Below the pieces are notes generated by a model, which saw nothing but the letters and a program-made list of their open reading frames with translations, made no database searches and had not been told where the DNA came from. Shown here piece by piece: positions 24,629-33,503 of a DNA stretch of 64,000 nucleotides. The stretch is taken from positions 1-64,000 of the forward strand of contig CAVRUD010000026.1 of assembly GCA_963724285.1 (NCBI GenBank), given 5' to 3'. The translations under genes were made by a program, and so were the position numbers. How positions within the stretch are numbered: position 1 is the first letter of the stretch; each line of letters begins with the position of its first letter. This DNA comes from CAVRUD01 sp963724285 (lineage in GTDB: Bacteria; Chloroflexota; Chloroflexia; Thermomicrobiales; UBA6265).

Positions 24629-26251
24629 TTAGCGAGTAACCGTCGTCGTCTCGTCGATACCCGGGTAGAGGGCCAGGACCGAGACGAGTTCGTGGCCGTA
24701 GTCGACGCCCTGGGAGCGGGCGTAGACCTGGTTCTGGTAGTGCAGCGGCACCGCGACGAAGTCCTTCAGGATCTGGAGGTTGGCTTCTTTCCAGATCGGT
24801 ATCTGGGCGGCCGGATCGAGCTCGGCCCGGGCCTGGGCGATCAGGTCATCGATGCCGGTGTAGTGGGAGAAGTTTGCGTCCGGCTTGGCGCCGGTCATGA
24901 TGATCGAGTCGGAGGCGAAGAAGCGGTTCAGGTAGGAATCGGCGGTCGGCCGGTACGCCGAGTAAATCACGATCGGGTTCACGCCCTCGCGGATTTGGCT
25001 GTGCATCGTGGCGTGGTCGACCACGCTGAGCTCGATCTCGATTCCGATCTCGCTCAATTCCGCCTGGAGCACTTCGTAGTTGGAGCGGTAGGCGGCCATC
25101 TCCGAGGTCACGAGCGAGAGTGAGAAGCCGTCCGGGTAGCCGGCCTCGGTGAGCAGGGCTTTCGCCTGCTCGATATCTTGATCGATTGGCAGGCCAGCTG
25201 CTTCCACTTCCTCGCGGGTCAGGCCTCCGGGAACCAGTTGCTCGGGTACGACCGAATACGTGATCTCGGCCACCGGCGAGCCGTAGAGCGCCTGGTGCTC
25301 CTCACGGCTGATTGCCAGGGTAATTGCCTGGCGGACGAGCGGGTCCTTGAGGTACTCGTTGGTGATGTCGAGGTTGAGGAAGACGGATTCGCCGACCCCG
25401 AAGATCTCTGCGACAAGATTGCCCTCGGTGTTGATCCGATCCACCCAGGCGGCTTCGGCCAGGCCGGCGCCGGCATCGATCTCACCGGACTGCAGGGCCA
25501 GCTCGCGGGAGGTGGTATCCGGCATGTAGCGGATTTCGACGCCGGCGAGCTTCGGGGCGCCCCGGAAGTAATCATCGTTCGCCACCAACTCGAGGCTGGT
25601 CTGCGGCGTGTAGGCGCTGAACATAAACGGGCCGGTGCCGACCGGGTTGGTCTTGAAGGCATCGGCTCCCAGAGCCTCGTACGCCTGCTGACAGACGATG
25701 TAGCCGCCCTGGTAGTTGGTGAACTTGGGCAGGAAGAGGGTCGGTGAGAGGGGGGTGTCGACCGTGACCTTGACGGTGGTCGGATCGACCGCCTCGAAGG
25801 TCATCCCGGTGTACTCTCCGGCGGAGCCGGAGGTCTCAGCATTGGCGGCCTTCTGCAAGGAGAAGACGACATCGGCCGAGGTGAGCGGGTAGGCCTCGGA
25901 GTTGGCCGTCGGGTGGCACATCGCGTCGTCGCGGAGGGTGAAGGTCCAGGACTGCGTCCCCGCCTCGTCCACCGGCTCGGGAACGGTGGTCGCGAGATCG
26001 GGCTCGATCACGCTGGCGTCGCCGGGTTTGTACCGGACGAGACCATTGAAGACCATGTCGACAACGGTCCGGTCCTGGGTGCCGGAAGCAAGATGGGGAT
26101 CGAGGGTGGCCAGGTCCTGGGCGTTGACCCCGAAGCGGAGGGTCTGCCGCTCTCCATCCTGGGCGTTCGCCTGCGACGCGCGCAGGCTGAGGGCCGGCAT
26201 GAGGAGCATCACCATCGTCAGAACAGCGATCAACGATCGTCGGTGCTTCAT
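24629..26251 (-). CDS. ABC transporter substrate-binding protein, family 5
   Basis: A 540-residue exported binding protein (SBP_bac_5). The signal peptide is MKHRRSLIAVLTMVMLLMPA, cleaved near RASQANA. No lipobox Cys is evident. Family blocks: LRFGVNAQDLATLDPHLASG, MVFNGLVRYKPGDA, SYTFTLRDD-like WTFTLRDDAMCHPTANSE, PLTSADVVFSLQKAAN, FKTNPVGTGPFMFSAYTP, VEIRYMPDTTSRELALQSGE, QAITLAISREEH and LLTEAGYPDGFSLSLVTS. It would capture the solute for the two permeases downstream; peptides are typical, but many family members bind other ligands. The ATG at 26251 is preceded by AGAGGGAGA. First gene of the transporter unit; 194 bases upstream are free for its promoter. Confidence 0.93.
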   Translation of the reverse strand: MKHRRSLIAVLTMVMLLMPALSLRASQANAQDGERQTLRFGVNAQDLATLDPHLASGTQDRTVVDMVFNGLVRYKPGDASVIEPDLATTVPEPVDEAGTQSWTFTLRDDAMCHPTANSEAYPLTSADVVFSLQKAANAETSGSAGEYTGMTFEAVDPTTVKVTVDTPLSPTLFLPKFTNYQGGYIVCQQAYEALGADAFKTNPVGTGPFMFSAYTPQTSLELVANDDYFRGAPKLAGVEIRYMPDTTSRELALQSGEIDAGAGLAEAAWVDRINTEGNLVAEIFGVGESVFLNLDITNEYLKDPLVRQAITLAISREEHQALYGSPVAEITYSVVPEQLVPGGLTREEVEAAGLPIDQDIEQAKALLTEAGYPDGFSLSLVTSEMAAYRSNYEVLQAELSEIGIEIELSVVDHATMHSQIREGVNPIVIYSAYRPTADSYLNRFFASDSIIMTGAKPDANFSHYTGIDDLIAQARAELDPAAQIPIWKEANLQILKDFVAVPLHYQNQVYARSQGVDYGHELVSVLALYPGIDETTTVTR

Positions 26252-26445
26252 TGCGTCTCCCTCTGTGAAGTGGTGGTTGAACACCAAGTTTCGAGAACCG
26301 GTTGGCACGTCGCCCCGGCACTTCCCGTCGAACCACGCCATTGTGGTTTCGTGGCGGTTCCTCCTTCTCCTACGAACGTACTTCTGATATGGATGGCCCC
26401 AACCGGAGTCCAGTGTAGCGAACTCACTCGCATTGTGCGCAACCT

Positions 26446-27621
26446 TCAGCCATGCAGCGTCGGCGCGGCTGGCGTCTCCATCCCAGTTTTCGCGAATCGA
26501 GAGCGGCGGAACGGCGCGATCGGCAGGGAGGTCTCGCCGCGGAGGGCGAGGTCGGCCAGGATCCGGCCGGTCACGGGGCCAAGGCAGAAGCCATGCCCGG
26601 AGAAGCCTGCCGCGACGACCAATCCGTCGTACTCCGGTGCCCGCTCGATCACCGGCAGTGCGTCTGGGGTCAAATCGAGCAGGCCGCCCCAGACCCTGGC
26701 TATCCGGGCCTCGGTGATGGCGGGCACGACTCGGGCCGCCCGTTGGAGCAAGGTGACAATCTCGGTCCCAAGCGGCTGGACCGCGTCGTAGCCGCTCGCC
26801 AGGTCGGACAGGGCAAATGGCCAGGCCGTGCCGCCGGCCGTAAAGCGGAGACGACCGTCGACCTGCTGCCGCCCGGCGAGGTCGGCATTGGCCACGCCCA
26901 GTACCTGCTTGAGCTCGATCCCGACCGGGGTTGTCTGCACGGCGGCGACGTGGCCGATGCGCAAAGGCACATCGAGTCCCAGTGGCGCCAGGAGATCGCC
27001 GGTGTAGACCCCGGCCACGACCACGACGGTATCGGCGGCAAGCTGGCCGTCGCTTGTCACGACGCCCGTCACCTTGCCGCCCGTGATGGTGATGCCGGTC
27101 ACCGTCGTGCCGGTGCGGATCGTCGCCCCGTGCCGCTCCGCCGCCGCGGCGAAAGCGTGCACGGTCTTGGTTGGATTGGCGTGGCCGTCGGTCGGGCAGA
27201 GCGATGCCGCCAGGATCTCGTCAGAGAGTCCCGGCGCTACCGCGCGCACGGCAGCGCCATCCGGCAAGAAGGTGAGGTCCAGACCGGAAGCCCGTCCGGT
27301 GGCCACCACCCCTTCGATGACGGGGACTTCTTCCGGGGTGCGCGCCAGGCGCAGGTTGCCGTCCTGGCGGTACTCGATATCGGCGTCCAGTTCGGCGCCC
27401 AGGGTCATCCAGCGGTCAACGGCCGCGGTGGCCAGGGGGAGCTCGGCCGGGTGCCGTCCGGACTGCCGGACCCCGGCAAGCGTCCATCCCGAGGCCATAC
27501 TGGCGAGCTCGCCCCGTTCGAGCAGCGTGACCTTCGCCCCTGCCTTCGCTAGCTCGTAGGCGGCGGCGACCCCGCTGATGCCGCCGCCGATCACGAGAAC
27601 GTCCGCCTGTGCGCCTGTCAT
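26446..27621 (-). CDS. FAD-dependent amine/amino-acid oxidoreductase (DAO family)
   Basis: A 391-residue flavoenzyme. The N-terminal dinucleotide-binding motif is VLVIGGGISGVAAAYELAKA with the acidic strand end KVTLLERGELAS. It continues SGWTLAGVRQSGRHPAELPL, a FAD-domain second strand (ADTVVVVAGVYTGDLLAPLG), and the C-terminal FAD motif LVVAAGFSGHGFCLGPVTGR. This arrangement matches sarcosine oxidase beta, glycine oxidase and D-amino-acid dehydrogenase-like proteins. RVWGGLLDLTPDALPVIERA is the conserved substrate-side strand. It oxidises a secondary or primary amine, exact substrate unknown. It is followed by the transporter operon and preceded by a methyltransferase gene 55 bases upstream on the same strand, possibly one unit for amine uptake and use. 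Confidence 0.88.
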   Translation of the reverse strand: MTGAQADVLVIGGGISGVAAAYELAKAGAKVTLLERGELASMASGWTLAGVRQSGRHPAELPLATAAVDRWMTLGAELDADIEYRQDGNLRLARTPEEVPVIEGVVATGRASGLDLTFLPDGAAVRAVAPGLSDEILAASLCPTDGHANPTKTVHAFAAAAERHGATIRTGTTVTGITITGGKVTGVVTSDGQLAADTVVVVAGVYTGDLLAPLGLDVPLRIGHVAAVQTTPVGIELKQVLGVANADLAGRQQVDGRLRFTAGGTAWPFALSDLASGYDAVQPLGTEIVTLLQRAARVVPAITEARIARVWGGLLDLTPDALPVIERAPEYDGLVVAAGFSGHGFCLGPVTGRILADLALRGETSLPIAPFRRSRFAKTGMETPAAPTLHG

Positions 27622-27676
27622 CCCGGTCCCCGCTGTATTCGCCGCAAGCGACAACATCGATGTATCGATTCCACAA

Positions 27677-28315
27677 TCATCGGGCTTCGCGCCGGTAGAT
27701 CGCCACGTTGTAGCTGAGCTCGAGTTTCTCGTTCGCGCGGCCCCGTTCGCCGAAGTAGAACCCCAGGAGCGTTTGGGCTTCGGCGAGGGTGTCGAAACGG
27801 AACGCCGTATGCACGATCTCGACGGAGAACCCACGCGTGCGCCACCAGTCGTGATCGCTCGCGAAGGCCGTCGGGTTGGGGGCGAAATCGAGGAACTCGT
27901 CGGCACCGGCGTTGTCCGCAATCACGATCGGCCCACCTGCCTGAACGACGCGGTCCAGAGCCGCCAGGCTGGCATCGACGCCGGGCAGACACGCGAAGAA
28001 GAAGGCCCAGGTCGCGTAGCCGCCCGCCATCGACCTGTCCGCGATCGGCAGGTCCGGCGCGGCGGCCCGGATCCAGGGCAGGCGGCGGTCCTTCCGGATC
28101 ATGCCCGCCGCTGGCTCCAGGGCGATCACCGTCCGTCCGGGCCGGGTGAGCCGCATGGCGGTGAACCCATCGCCCGCGCCGACATCAAGGATCAGCCCGT
28201 CCGGAAGCAATTCATCGATCCGGCCGACGACGATGCCGTCCCGGTCCATGCAGCGGCGCTCGATCTCGAACATCGCCGGATCGCTGGCGCCGTAGAAGGG
28301 GATGACCTTCGGCAT
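27677..28315 (-). CDS. Class I SAM-dependent methyltransferase
   Basis: A 212-residue protein with the Rossmann-like SAM fold. Motif I is GLILDVGAGDGFTAMRLTRP, motif post-I is TVIALEPAAGMIRK, motif II/III region is LPIADRSMAGGYATWAFFFA, and ALDRVVQAGGPIVIADNAG is the strand after motif III. The C-terminal part (FSVEIVHTAFRFDTLAEAQT, LLGFYFGERG) resembles the class that methylates small molecules. Substrate unknown. ATG at 28315 begins MPKVIPFYGASDPAMFEIER, a frequent start in this group. It is probably the first gene of a minus-strand unit with the FAD oxidoreductase. Confidence 0.85.
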   Translation of the reverse strand: MPKVIPFYGASDPAMFEIERRCMDRDGIVVGRIDELLPDGLILDVGAGDGFTAMRLTRPGRTVIALEPAAGMIRKDRRLPWIRAAAPDLPIADRSMAGGYATWAFFFACLPGVDASLAALDRVVQAGGPIVIADNAGADEFLDFAPNPTAFASDHDWWRTRGFSVEIVHTAFRFDTLAEAQTLLGFYFGERGRANEKLELSYNVAIYRREAR

Positions 28316-28419
28316 CGCGTTGACGTACCCCTAAGTGAACAGCATTATTGCTGGACGGTTGCGGTCAGTTTCACGGTCCGACCTACCAGACGCAGCCAGT
28401 ATGACGCGGGAGTAGAGGC

Positions 28420-28782
28420 ATGGTCGCCAAGGTGACGATCACGACGACTGTCGAAGCAGATGGCTCCGTACGACTTCCGGAGAGTCAGATCCAACTGGCC
28501 GGAATCCAGCCTGGAGACCAAGTCCGGATTGAGATCGTGAAGGACGTGGAGCCACCTGGCCGGGCACTGGTGCCCGGGCCAGATGCAGTGGACCGGATTG
28601 ACGTGGCAGACCACCCAGTGGCGCTAGATGCCGACGAACTCGCCGCCCTTTCGTTCGACGAATGGCTTGCCTACGGCCGTTCGTTGGTTTCGTTCGAGGG
28701 CCTTAGAGTGGAGGAGATCATCCGCCAAGGCGAAGACGCCGCGGCGGACGAATGGTGGGAACGGTTCCATCAGGATGAATGA
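28420..28782 (+). CDS. AbrB-like antitoxin of a PIN toxin pair
   Basis: A 120-residue protein. The N-terminal half has a swapped-hairpin-like pattern, VTITTTVEADGSVRLPESQI then QPGDQVRIEIVKDV. The C-terminal half (ALSFDEWLAYGRSLVSFEGL then EIIRQGEDAAADEWWERFHQ) is acidic and helical and would wrap the toxin. The stop TGA overlaps the start of the PIN-domain gene, so the two are translationally coupled. Antitoxin function is inferred from this arrangement; the DNA-binding domain assignment is tentative. Confidence 0.75.
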   Translation: MVAKVTITTTVEADGSVRLPESQIQLAGIQPGDQVRIEIVKDVEPPGRALVPGPDAVDRIDVADHPVALDADELAALSFDEWLAYGRSLVSFEGLRVEEIIRQGEDAAADEWWERFHQDE

Positions 28783-29191
28783 GGGGCTGGTTGATACCAA
28801 CGTCTTCGTTCACGCACTGTTGGTTGACGAGGGGTCGGCAAAGTGTCGTGCGTTTCTGGACGGCGTTCGGGATGGATCGATTTCGGTCGAAGTCCACCCG
28901 CTCGTCGTGCATGAGTTGACGTACAACTTTATGCGATTTCGCGTATTCGCCGATCGACGTGTGATCGCAGAGTACATTCGGTCGGTTCTCCAATGGCCCG
29001 GCATCGTCTCTGATGTCACGGTCCTGGATCGGGCACTCGATCGATGGGGAGGCGAGCAGCGCGTCGCGTTCGTCGACGCTTTTCTCATCGAGCTTGCGCT
29101 GCGTGACAATCTGCCCGTCTACACGATGAACCGTCGGGACTTTGAGCCGTTTGGCGTGCAGACGCCGAGCCCGCTCCCCTCGGGATCCTGA
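28775..29191 (+). CDS. PIN-domain ribonuclease toxin (VapC family)
   Basis: A 138-residue PIN-domain protein. Metal-binding acidic residues are visible: Asp in EGLVDTNVFVHALLVDE, Glu in HPLVVHELTYNFMRF, Asp in RVAFVDAFLIELALRDN, and Asp in YTMNRRDFEPFG. These are the four positions used for magnesium-dependent RNA cleavage in VapC toxins. The ATG at 28775 overlaps the antitoxin stop by 8 bases. Length and motif spacing are normal, so unlike the 1.7 kb remnant this toxin appears intact. VapC toxins usually cleave initiator tRNA or rRNA. Confidence 0.88.
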   Translation: MNEGLVDTNVFVHALLVDEGSAKCRAFLDGVRDGSISVEVHPLVVHELTYNFMRFRVFADRRVIAEYIRSVLQWPGIVSDVTVLDRALDRWGGEQRVAFVDAFLIELALRDNLPVYTMNRRDFEPFGVQTPSPLPSGS

Positions 29192-29207
29192 CCGTATCAA
29201 GCCCCGC

Positions 29208-29984
29208 CTAGCCCGTCTCCACCGTCAGCCCGTCGTATGCGATGTCGATGCCTGGCGGCACCATCTCGCTCGCCTCGGCGTGGCTGACGTCGTGGGAGAG
29301 ATGGATGAGATAGGCCTGGCGCGGGGCGAGATCCTGGATGATCTCGACCGCTTCCGGGATGCTGATGTGGGTGGGGTGGGGCGTGGCGCGCAGGCCGTTG
29401 AGGACGAGGATATCCAGGCCGCGCAAGAGATCGATGGAACTCTCCGGGATCGCCTTGACGTCAGTCACGTAGGCGATCTCGCCGAGCCGGTAGCCGATGA
29501 TCGCCAGACGGCCGTGCATCACCGGGATGGGGACGATCACCCGGCCGTCGGGCGGAAAGGCACTGAACGGGCCGGTGACCTCATGTAGGATCAGGTCCGG
29601 CTTGCCGCCATAGAACGGAAAGATATCCTGGAAGGTGTAGGCATAGCGCTCGCGCAGGACCGCTGCCGTCTCCGGGTTGGCGAAGACGGGTAAGTGCTGC
29701 TGCTGGATCTCGTTGAACCGGCGCAGGTCGTCGAAGCCGCCCGTGTGGTCGGCGTGGGCGTGGGTCATCAGGATCGCGTCGACCCGCTTGAGCCCTACGG
29801 CCAGCGCCTGGATACGAAGCTCGGTCGCGGTATCGATCAAGTAGATGCGGTCGTCGTCGTCGTGGATGACGGCGGAGGTGCGATTGCGCTTGTCCCGCGG
29901 ATCGGTTGACATGCAGACGGGGCAATCGCAGCCGATGATCGGGACGCCGTTCGAGGTGCCCGTGCCGAGAAAGGTCAAGCGCAC
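29208..29984 (-). CDS. MBL-fold metallo-hydrolase, PhnP-like
   Basis: A 258-residue metallo-beta-lactamase-fold hydrolase. It begins VRLTFLGTGTSNGVPIIGCD with CPVC next, the extra Cys-rich zinc site of PhnP-type enzymes. The main metal motif is ILMTHAHADHTGGFDDLRRF (HxHxDH), followed by IPVMHGRL, EIAYVTDVKAIPES and YLIHLSHDVSHAEA, supplying the other His/Asp ligands. PhnP itself cleaves phosphoribosyl cyclic phosphate in phosphonate use; no phn genes are nearby, so another cyclic phosphodiester is possible. GTG at 29984 is chosen because AGGAGA lies upstream and the longer frame is repeat-derived. It ends 17 bases from the convergent PIN toxin gene. Confidence 0.85.
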   Translation of the reverse strand: MRLTFLGTGTSNGVPIIGCDCPVCMSTDPRDKRNRTSAVIHDDDDRIYLIDTATELRIQALAVGLKRVDAILMTHAHADHTGGFDDLRRFNEIQQQHLPVFANPETAAVLRERYAYTFQDIFPFYGGKPDLILHEVTGPFSAFPPDGRVIVPIPVMHGRLAIIGYRLGEIAYVTDVKAIPESSIDLLRGLDILVLNGLRATPHPTHISIPEAVEIIQDLAPRQAYLIHLSHDVSHAEASEMVPPGIDIAYDGLTVETG

Positions 29985-30179
29985 GGTTGTGATCGTCTCC
30001 TGATGGTGCAGCGAAGGCACAGCGCGACTCCGGCGAGTATGCCAGACTTCCGCCTGGACGGTTCCTGGAGGACGAGGCATCTCCCAGACGGCCGACGATC
30101 CGCCCCTGGAGGAACCTCCTGGTTACGGCAAAGTTGCCCGGGACACAAGGCGGCGACCAACGGCGCGCCGCGTCCCCAT

Positions 30180-30356
30180 CGCCCGGGGCCAATTCGGAGC
30201 GCCGCGTTGCGGCAACGCCTGGGGCTAAAGGCCGGCTGCCACCCGTCTCGAGACTCGGAGAGAACCGGAGCGTACCGACCCTAGCCCCGGCGTGGCAGCG
30301 CCCTTCAGGGGGGTTATCCGGCTCAGCCCGGGGTCTTTAGCCCCGGGCGACGCCAT
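30180..30356. repeat. Family B composite repeat
   Basis: Hairpins GCCCGGGGCC, a shortened GGGGCTAAAGGCCGGCTGCC, then CAGCGCCCTTCAGGGGGGTT and the closing CCCGGGGTCTTTAGCCCCGG. The order matches the 9.3 kb copy but is read on the opposite strand. Another inverted pair, CCTCCAGGGG-type, lies at about 30062-30118. No gene in 29985-30490. Confidence 0.75.
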
Positions 30357-30400
30357 GACGGCACCAACCTATTCGTTCAACGCTCAAGACATACGACAGG

Positions 30401-30432
30401 AACGCCCGGGACCGCACGCGGTCCCGGGCGTT
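30401..30432. terminator. Strong hairpin terminator
   Basis: A perfect stem AACGCCCGGGACCGC / GCGGTCCCGGGCGTT with a minimal loop, followed on the plus strand by CGTCGTTTTCG. It is about 60 bases downstream of the small minus-strand gene. Confidence 0.65.
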
Positions 30433-30490
30433 CGTCGTTTTCGTGGGCGTACCTCGTGAGTCAGGCAGGTTGGCCGGCCCGGGACCAGGT

Positions 30491-30712
30491 CTAGTGGGAG
30501 ATCTGTTCGCGAGCGTCGGTGGCGCAGTCGTCGGTGTAGCTGGCGAGGTGGATGTCGTTGAACTCGCTCGAGGTGGGCTCGGACTCAACGAGCAGGATGT
30601 CGTTCGCGCACTCGGGATTGAGTTGCATCTCGTCCTTGAGATCCGCCGCCAGAAGCGCCTCGCCTTCGCGGCTGATAACGTAGTCGCGCGCGGTGCTGCG
30701 GTCGGTTTCCAT
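30491..30712 (-). CDS. Small hypothetical protein with conserved-looking tail
   Basis: A 73-residue protein, METDRSTARDYVISREGEAL, then LAADLKDEMQLNPECANDIL, then VESEPTSSEFNDIHLASYTD and DCATDAREQISH. GAGGAGGGA precedes the ATG at 30712 at good spacing, and a strong terminator follows, so it looks like a real transcription unit. It is acidic, has two Cys residues and no hydrophobic helix. The overall look (helical N-terminus, Ser/Thr/Cys-containing C-terminus) is reminiscent of peptide-natural-product precursors, but no modification enzymes are in the window, so I do not assign that role. Confidence 0.55.
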   Translation of the reverse strand: METDRSTARDYVISREGEALLAADLKDEMQLNPECANDILLVESEPTSSEFNDIHLASYTDDCATDAREQISH

Positions 30713-31346
30713 CGGGGTCCCTCCTCGCCGGATGGGCAACGTTGCCCGCTGTCCGACGTCTTCGCGGCGGGTAGAAGGTGTCGATTAAAACGCAGCATGT
30801 CGTGTGCCAGCGCGTCACGGGTGCCAGCCAGCCCGGTTCCCCAGAGTACTCCGTCTGTTTGAGGTTGTGAACCCTCCCGTGGTGACCTGACCAACAGACG
30901 TGCCGTTGCCAGAAGGCGTTTTAGGGTTGGATCGGTGATGGCGCCGATCCAGATCCGTCGCGCGGGAGGGCATGATGACGGTACGTACGGAACGGAACCC
31001 CTACATTCGTTTCAGCCGCGTGAATAGGCCCCTGCTCCAACAACCGCCGACGGCTCGCCGGGCTTGCGATCGGAGAGACGCTCGTTGTCGATGCGCGAAA
31101 TGTTGAGGTAGATGTCGTCATCAATTGGCGTCGCCGCTCACGGCGGTCGGGACTCCGCCAGTGGTCAAGCAAACAGGGCGCGGACTGGCGCTGATCGGTG
31201 GCGTCACGAAGACGTGGATGACGGGCTTGGCACCCGGCGGCGTGTCGACCTGGGTGCTTGTGCGGGAACCGGGCGTCTGCCATGCTGTGCCTGCTGTGAA
31301 CAAGCAGGCGGCAAACCGGACACCGGACACCGGACAGGCTGCGGAT
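30713..31346. other. Intergenic region with uncertain fragments
   Basis: About 630 bases with no complete gene. At 30930-30952 there is a hairpin, GGATCGG...CCGATCC. A plus-strand frame from about 31053 reads LAIGETLVVDARNVEVDVVI, followed by NWRRR, coding-like but unanchored and of unknown family. It could be a gene remnant. Confidence 0.35.
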
Positions 31347-31844
31347 ATGGACGGCTTCCTGTCCGCCACCTCGGCCGCTGTCGTGCTGGGCGTCGACAAA
31401 CGCACGATCCGCCGCGCCATCGCCCGGGGCGACCTGCATGCCACCAAGCACGCCGGCGTCTACCGGATCACCCCTGCTGAACTCGACCGCTACCGCAGGC
31501 GGGGCGGGATCGCCGCCACACCTCAGGTCCCGACGCAGCACTACAGGCCCAGGATCCTCCCGTTCTCCGACCGGGCAGCACCAAGCGCACCGGCGCTCCC
31601 CCGGACGCGTACGTCGCTGGTCGGCCGGCAGGCAGAGATTGCCGCCGTTCGCGCCTTGCACCTCCGGCCCGATGTGGCGCTCGTCACGCTGACCGGCCCG
31701 GGCGGCGTGGGCAAGACCCGGCTCGCCCTTGAGGTGGCGCGAGAACTCGCCGATGTCTTCCCGGCCGGGGTGTGGTTCGTGCCGCTCATCAACCGCTGCG
31801 GCTTCGGAGCCGGCACTTGGCCGGCTGAAGACCGAGGAGGATGA
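31347..31844 (+). pseudogene. Truncated HTH/NB-ARC regulator
   Basis: Starts with an excisionase-like helix-turn-helix, MDGFLSATSAAVVLGVDKRT then IRRAIARGDLHATKHAGVYR, ITPAELDRYRRRG. A linker leads to LVGRQAEIAAVRALHLRPDV and the P-loop TLTGPGGVGKTRLALEVARE, LADVFPAGVWFVPL. The homology then stops at about 31790, while such regulators continue for a further 600 or more residues of ATPase and TPR repeats. The last residues (NRCGFGAGTWPAEDRGG) match nothing. It is therefore a 5' remnant. The P-loop segment closely parallels the regulator at 44744-47205. Confidence 0.7.
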
Positions 31845-31942
31845 CCATGTCGTCGAGACCAACTTGCCCGCGCCGTCCGCCTGGCGGCCTGGCTCGTGAT
31901 CGCCGCCGTCGGGCCCGCTTAGCACCTGAGAGGAACCACGCC

Positions 31943-32199
31943 ATGAAGCGCGTCCTCCTTGCCCTCGCGCTCTTCGCCGCGCTGTCCCTCGGCAGCATCG
32001 GCGCTGCCGCCGCCCACGAGATCACGGTCGTCCCGCCGGGTGGCGGTGTCGGCACGAGCCACGATCTGGCGAAAGGGACACCCCGCCACTTCCCCGACGG
32101 GGACGACCCCGGCATCGCCCCGGATAGCGCCGCCAGCCAGGGGAAACAGGCGCGGCGATCCCGGCGGCGGCCGGTACCATCACCGGCGGCAGCTGCTAG
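31943..32199 (+). CDS. Small secreted protein, probably frameshifted
   Basis: Begins MKRVLLALALFAALSLGSIG with cleavage near AAAAHE, a clear signal peptide, preceded by AGAGGA. The mature part reads EITVVPPGGGVGTSHDLAKG, TPRHFPDGDDPGIAPDSAAS. In this frame it then becomes Arg-rich nonsense, but shifting frame near 32140 gives GETGAAIPAAAGTITGGSC and a TAG stop at 32197. This suggests a short exported protein of about 85 residues with one indel. No family recognised. Confidence 0.45.
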
Positions 32200-32459
32200 G
32201 GGCTCGCACAGCCGAGCCAGAAGCGCGCCACGCTCGCCCTGCCCCGCGGCGTGGCGCCCTTTTTCTATGACGTCAGTGTTGGGACGCCGACGCCAGGCAC
32301 CGCCTACGCGGCCACGGCCCTGCCCTGCTCACGCCTGGGATCGACGCCGCTTGGCGGAGCCGCACCGGTCGCGGAATAGCCTACCAGCGGCGCCGGCGAT
32401 CGCTCATCGGAGGCATCCATGGTCGTTCTCCTTCGTAGCCATGTCGCCGTATCATCGTC

Positions 32460-33071
32460 TTGGCCGTGGTCGTCAGCATTGTCGGTCTATCGAGACCGGG
32501 CGGCGCCAACGCCGCGACCGATCCCCTCGCCGTCGCACAGCGGGCGGCGGCCGTGCTGACCCAGCCCCCCATCCCCTTCGCCGGCGGCGCCTACGACGGC
32601 GACGACGGGCTTACGCGGTGGGGGGACGACCGCCCGATCGACGACGTCATCGCCTTCGGCCACGTCCTGCACGTCGCCGGGCGTCCCGATGTGGTCGACT
32701 CGTCCGGCCCCCGCGTCCTCGCCGCCGATTACCGGCGCGCCTTCCCCGACCTGGTCCTGACGGTCCAGGGGGTCGACCTGATCGGCGAGCGCGTCACGGT
32801 GCGGTGGTCCCTGCGCGGGACCGTGCGGGGCTCGTTCGCGGGGTTGGCGCCGACCGGCCCGCCCTACGAGGAGGCCGGGGCGTTCGTGTTCCGCCTCGAT
32901 GGCGGCCGGGTGACGGAGACCTGGGTCGAGGCGCGGACCGCCGACCTGCTGCGGCAGGCCGGGGCAGAGCCGCTGCCGGCCGAGTCCGTCTTGCTGCCCG
33001 CCACCGATCCGCATGGACCCAGCGACCCCTACGTTCCTATGATCGAGGACAACCCATACACCGGACGCTGA
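32460..33071 (+). CDS. SnoaL-like (NTF2-fold) secreted protein, start uncertain
   Basis: A 203-residue frame. The N-terminus (AVVVSIVGLSRPGGANAATD) looks like the end of a signal peptide. The rest is an NTF2/SnoaL-type fold: FGHVLHVAGRPDVVDSSGPR, LAADYRRAFPDLVLTVQGVD, LIGERVTVRWSLRGTVRGSF, AGLAPTGPPYEEAGAFVFRL, DGGRVTETWVEARTADLLRQ. The block GERVTVRWxxxGTHxGxFxG...G.PxxxxGxxxFRxxxGRIxExW is typical of ester-cyclase-like SnoaL proteins. The frame opens only at TTG 32460, after a TAG at 32436, with no good ribosome site; the true start may lie upstream in another frame. A related exported protein is at 43960-44502. Confidence 0.65.
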   Translation: MAVVVSIVGLSRPGGANAATDPLAVAQRAAAVLTQPPIPFAGGAYDGDDGLTRWGDDRPIDDVIAFGHVLHVAGRPDVVDSSGPRVLAADYRRAFPDLVLTVQGVDLIGERVTVRWSLRGTVRGSFAGLAPTGPPYEEAGAFVFRLDGGRVTETWVEARTADLLRQAGAEPLPAESVLLPATDPHGPSDPYVPMIEDNPYTGR

Positions 33072-33445
33072 AGCCCAACCCGATGCTTTCTCAACGCGGT
33101 TGCACGTCCAACAGAAGAACTCACGGCGACGGGCCGGATCGGAGAGCCAAGGGAGTCGCGCGTTGGGCTCGATCGTGTCACCCTCCGCCATGAGGTGGAG
33201 GGCCTCGGTCTCTACGACGATCCTCGGGCGGGGCCAGTACCGGGCAGCACGACCTCCGCGTCTCGCCTCAGTGTCGGTGCTGACGCAAGCGATCATCGGC
33301 ACGCGACACCAGGCTGCCACAGTGCATCCTTCGACTCTGAATCCCCTTCCCTGCACCGCCGGTTGGATCTTGGCCATTCACACTGGATACGTATTTTCCA
33401 AACGGCCACTGTCCCGTCGGGCCTTTCCGTCACGCCAACAACGAC

Positions 33446-33475
33446 ACAGGGGCCGGGACAAATCCCGGCCCCTGT
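33446..33475 (-). terminator. Hairpin terminator after the Cys-rich secreted protein gene
   Basis: A perfect stem ACAGGGGCCGGGA / TCCCGGCCCCTGT with a 4-base loop, 29 bases beyond the minus-strand stop. No strong T-run. The other sequence of 33072-33503 holds no gene I can support. Confidence 0.65.
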
Positions 33476-33503
33476 TAATGTTCCTGCTAGACCGCGCCGG
33501 GTC

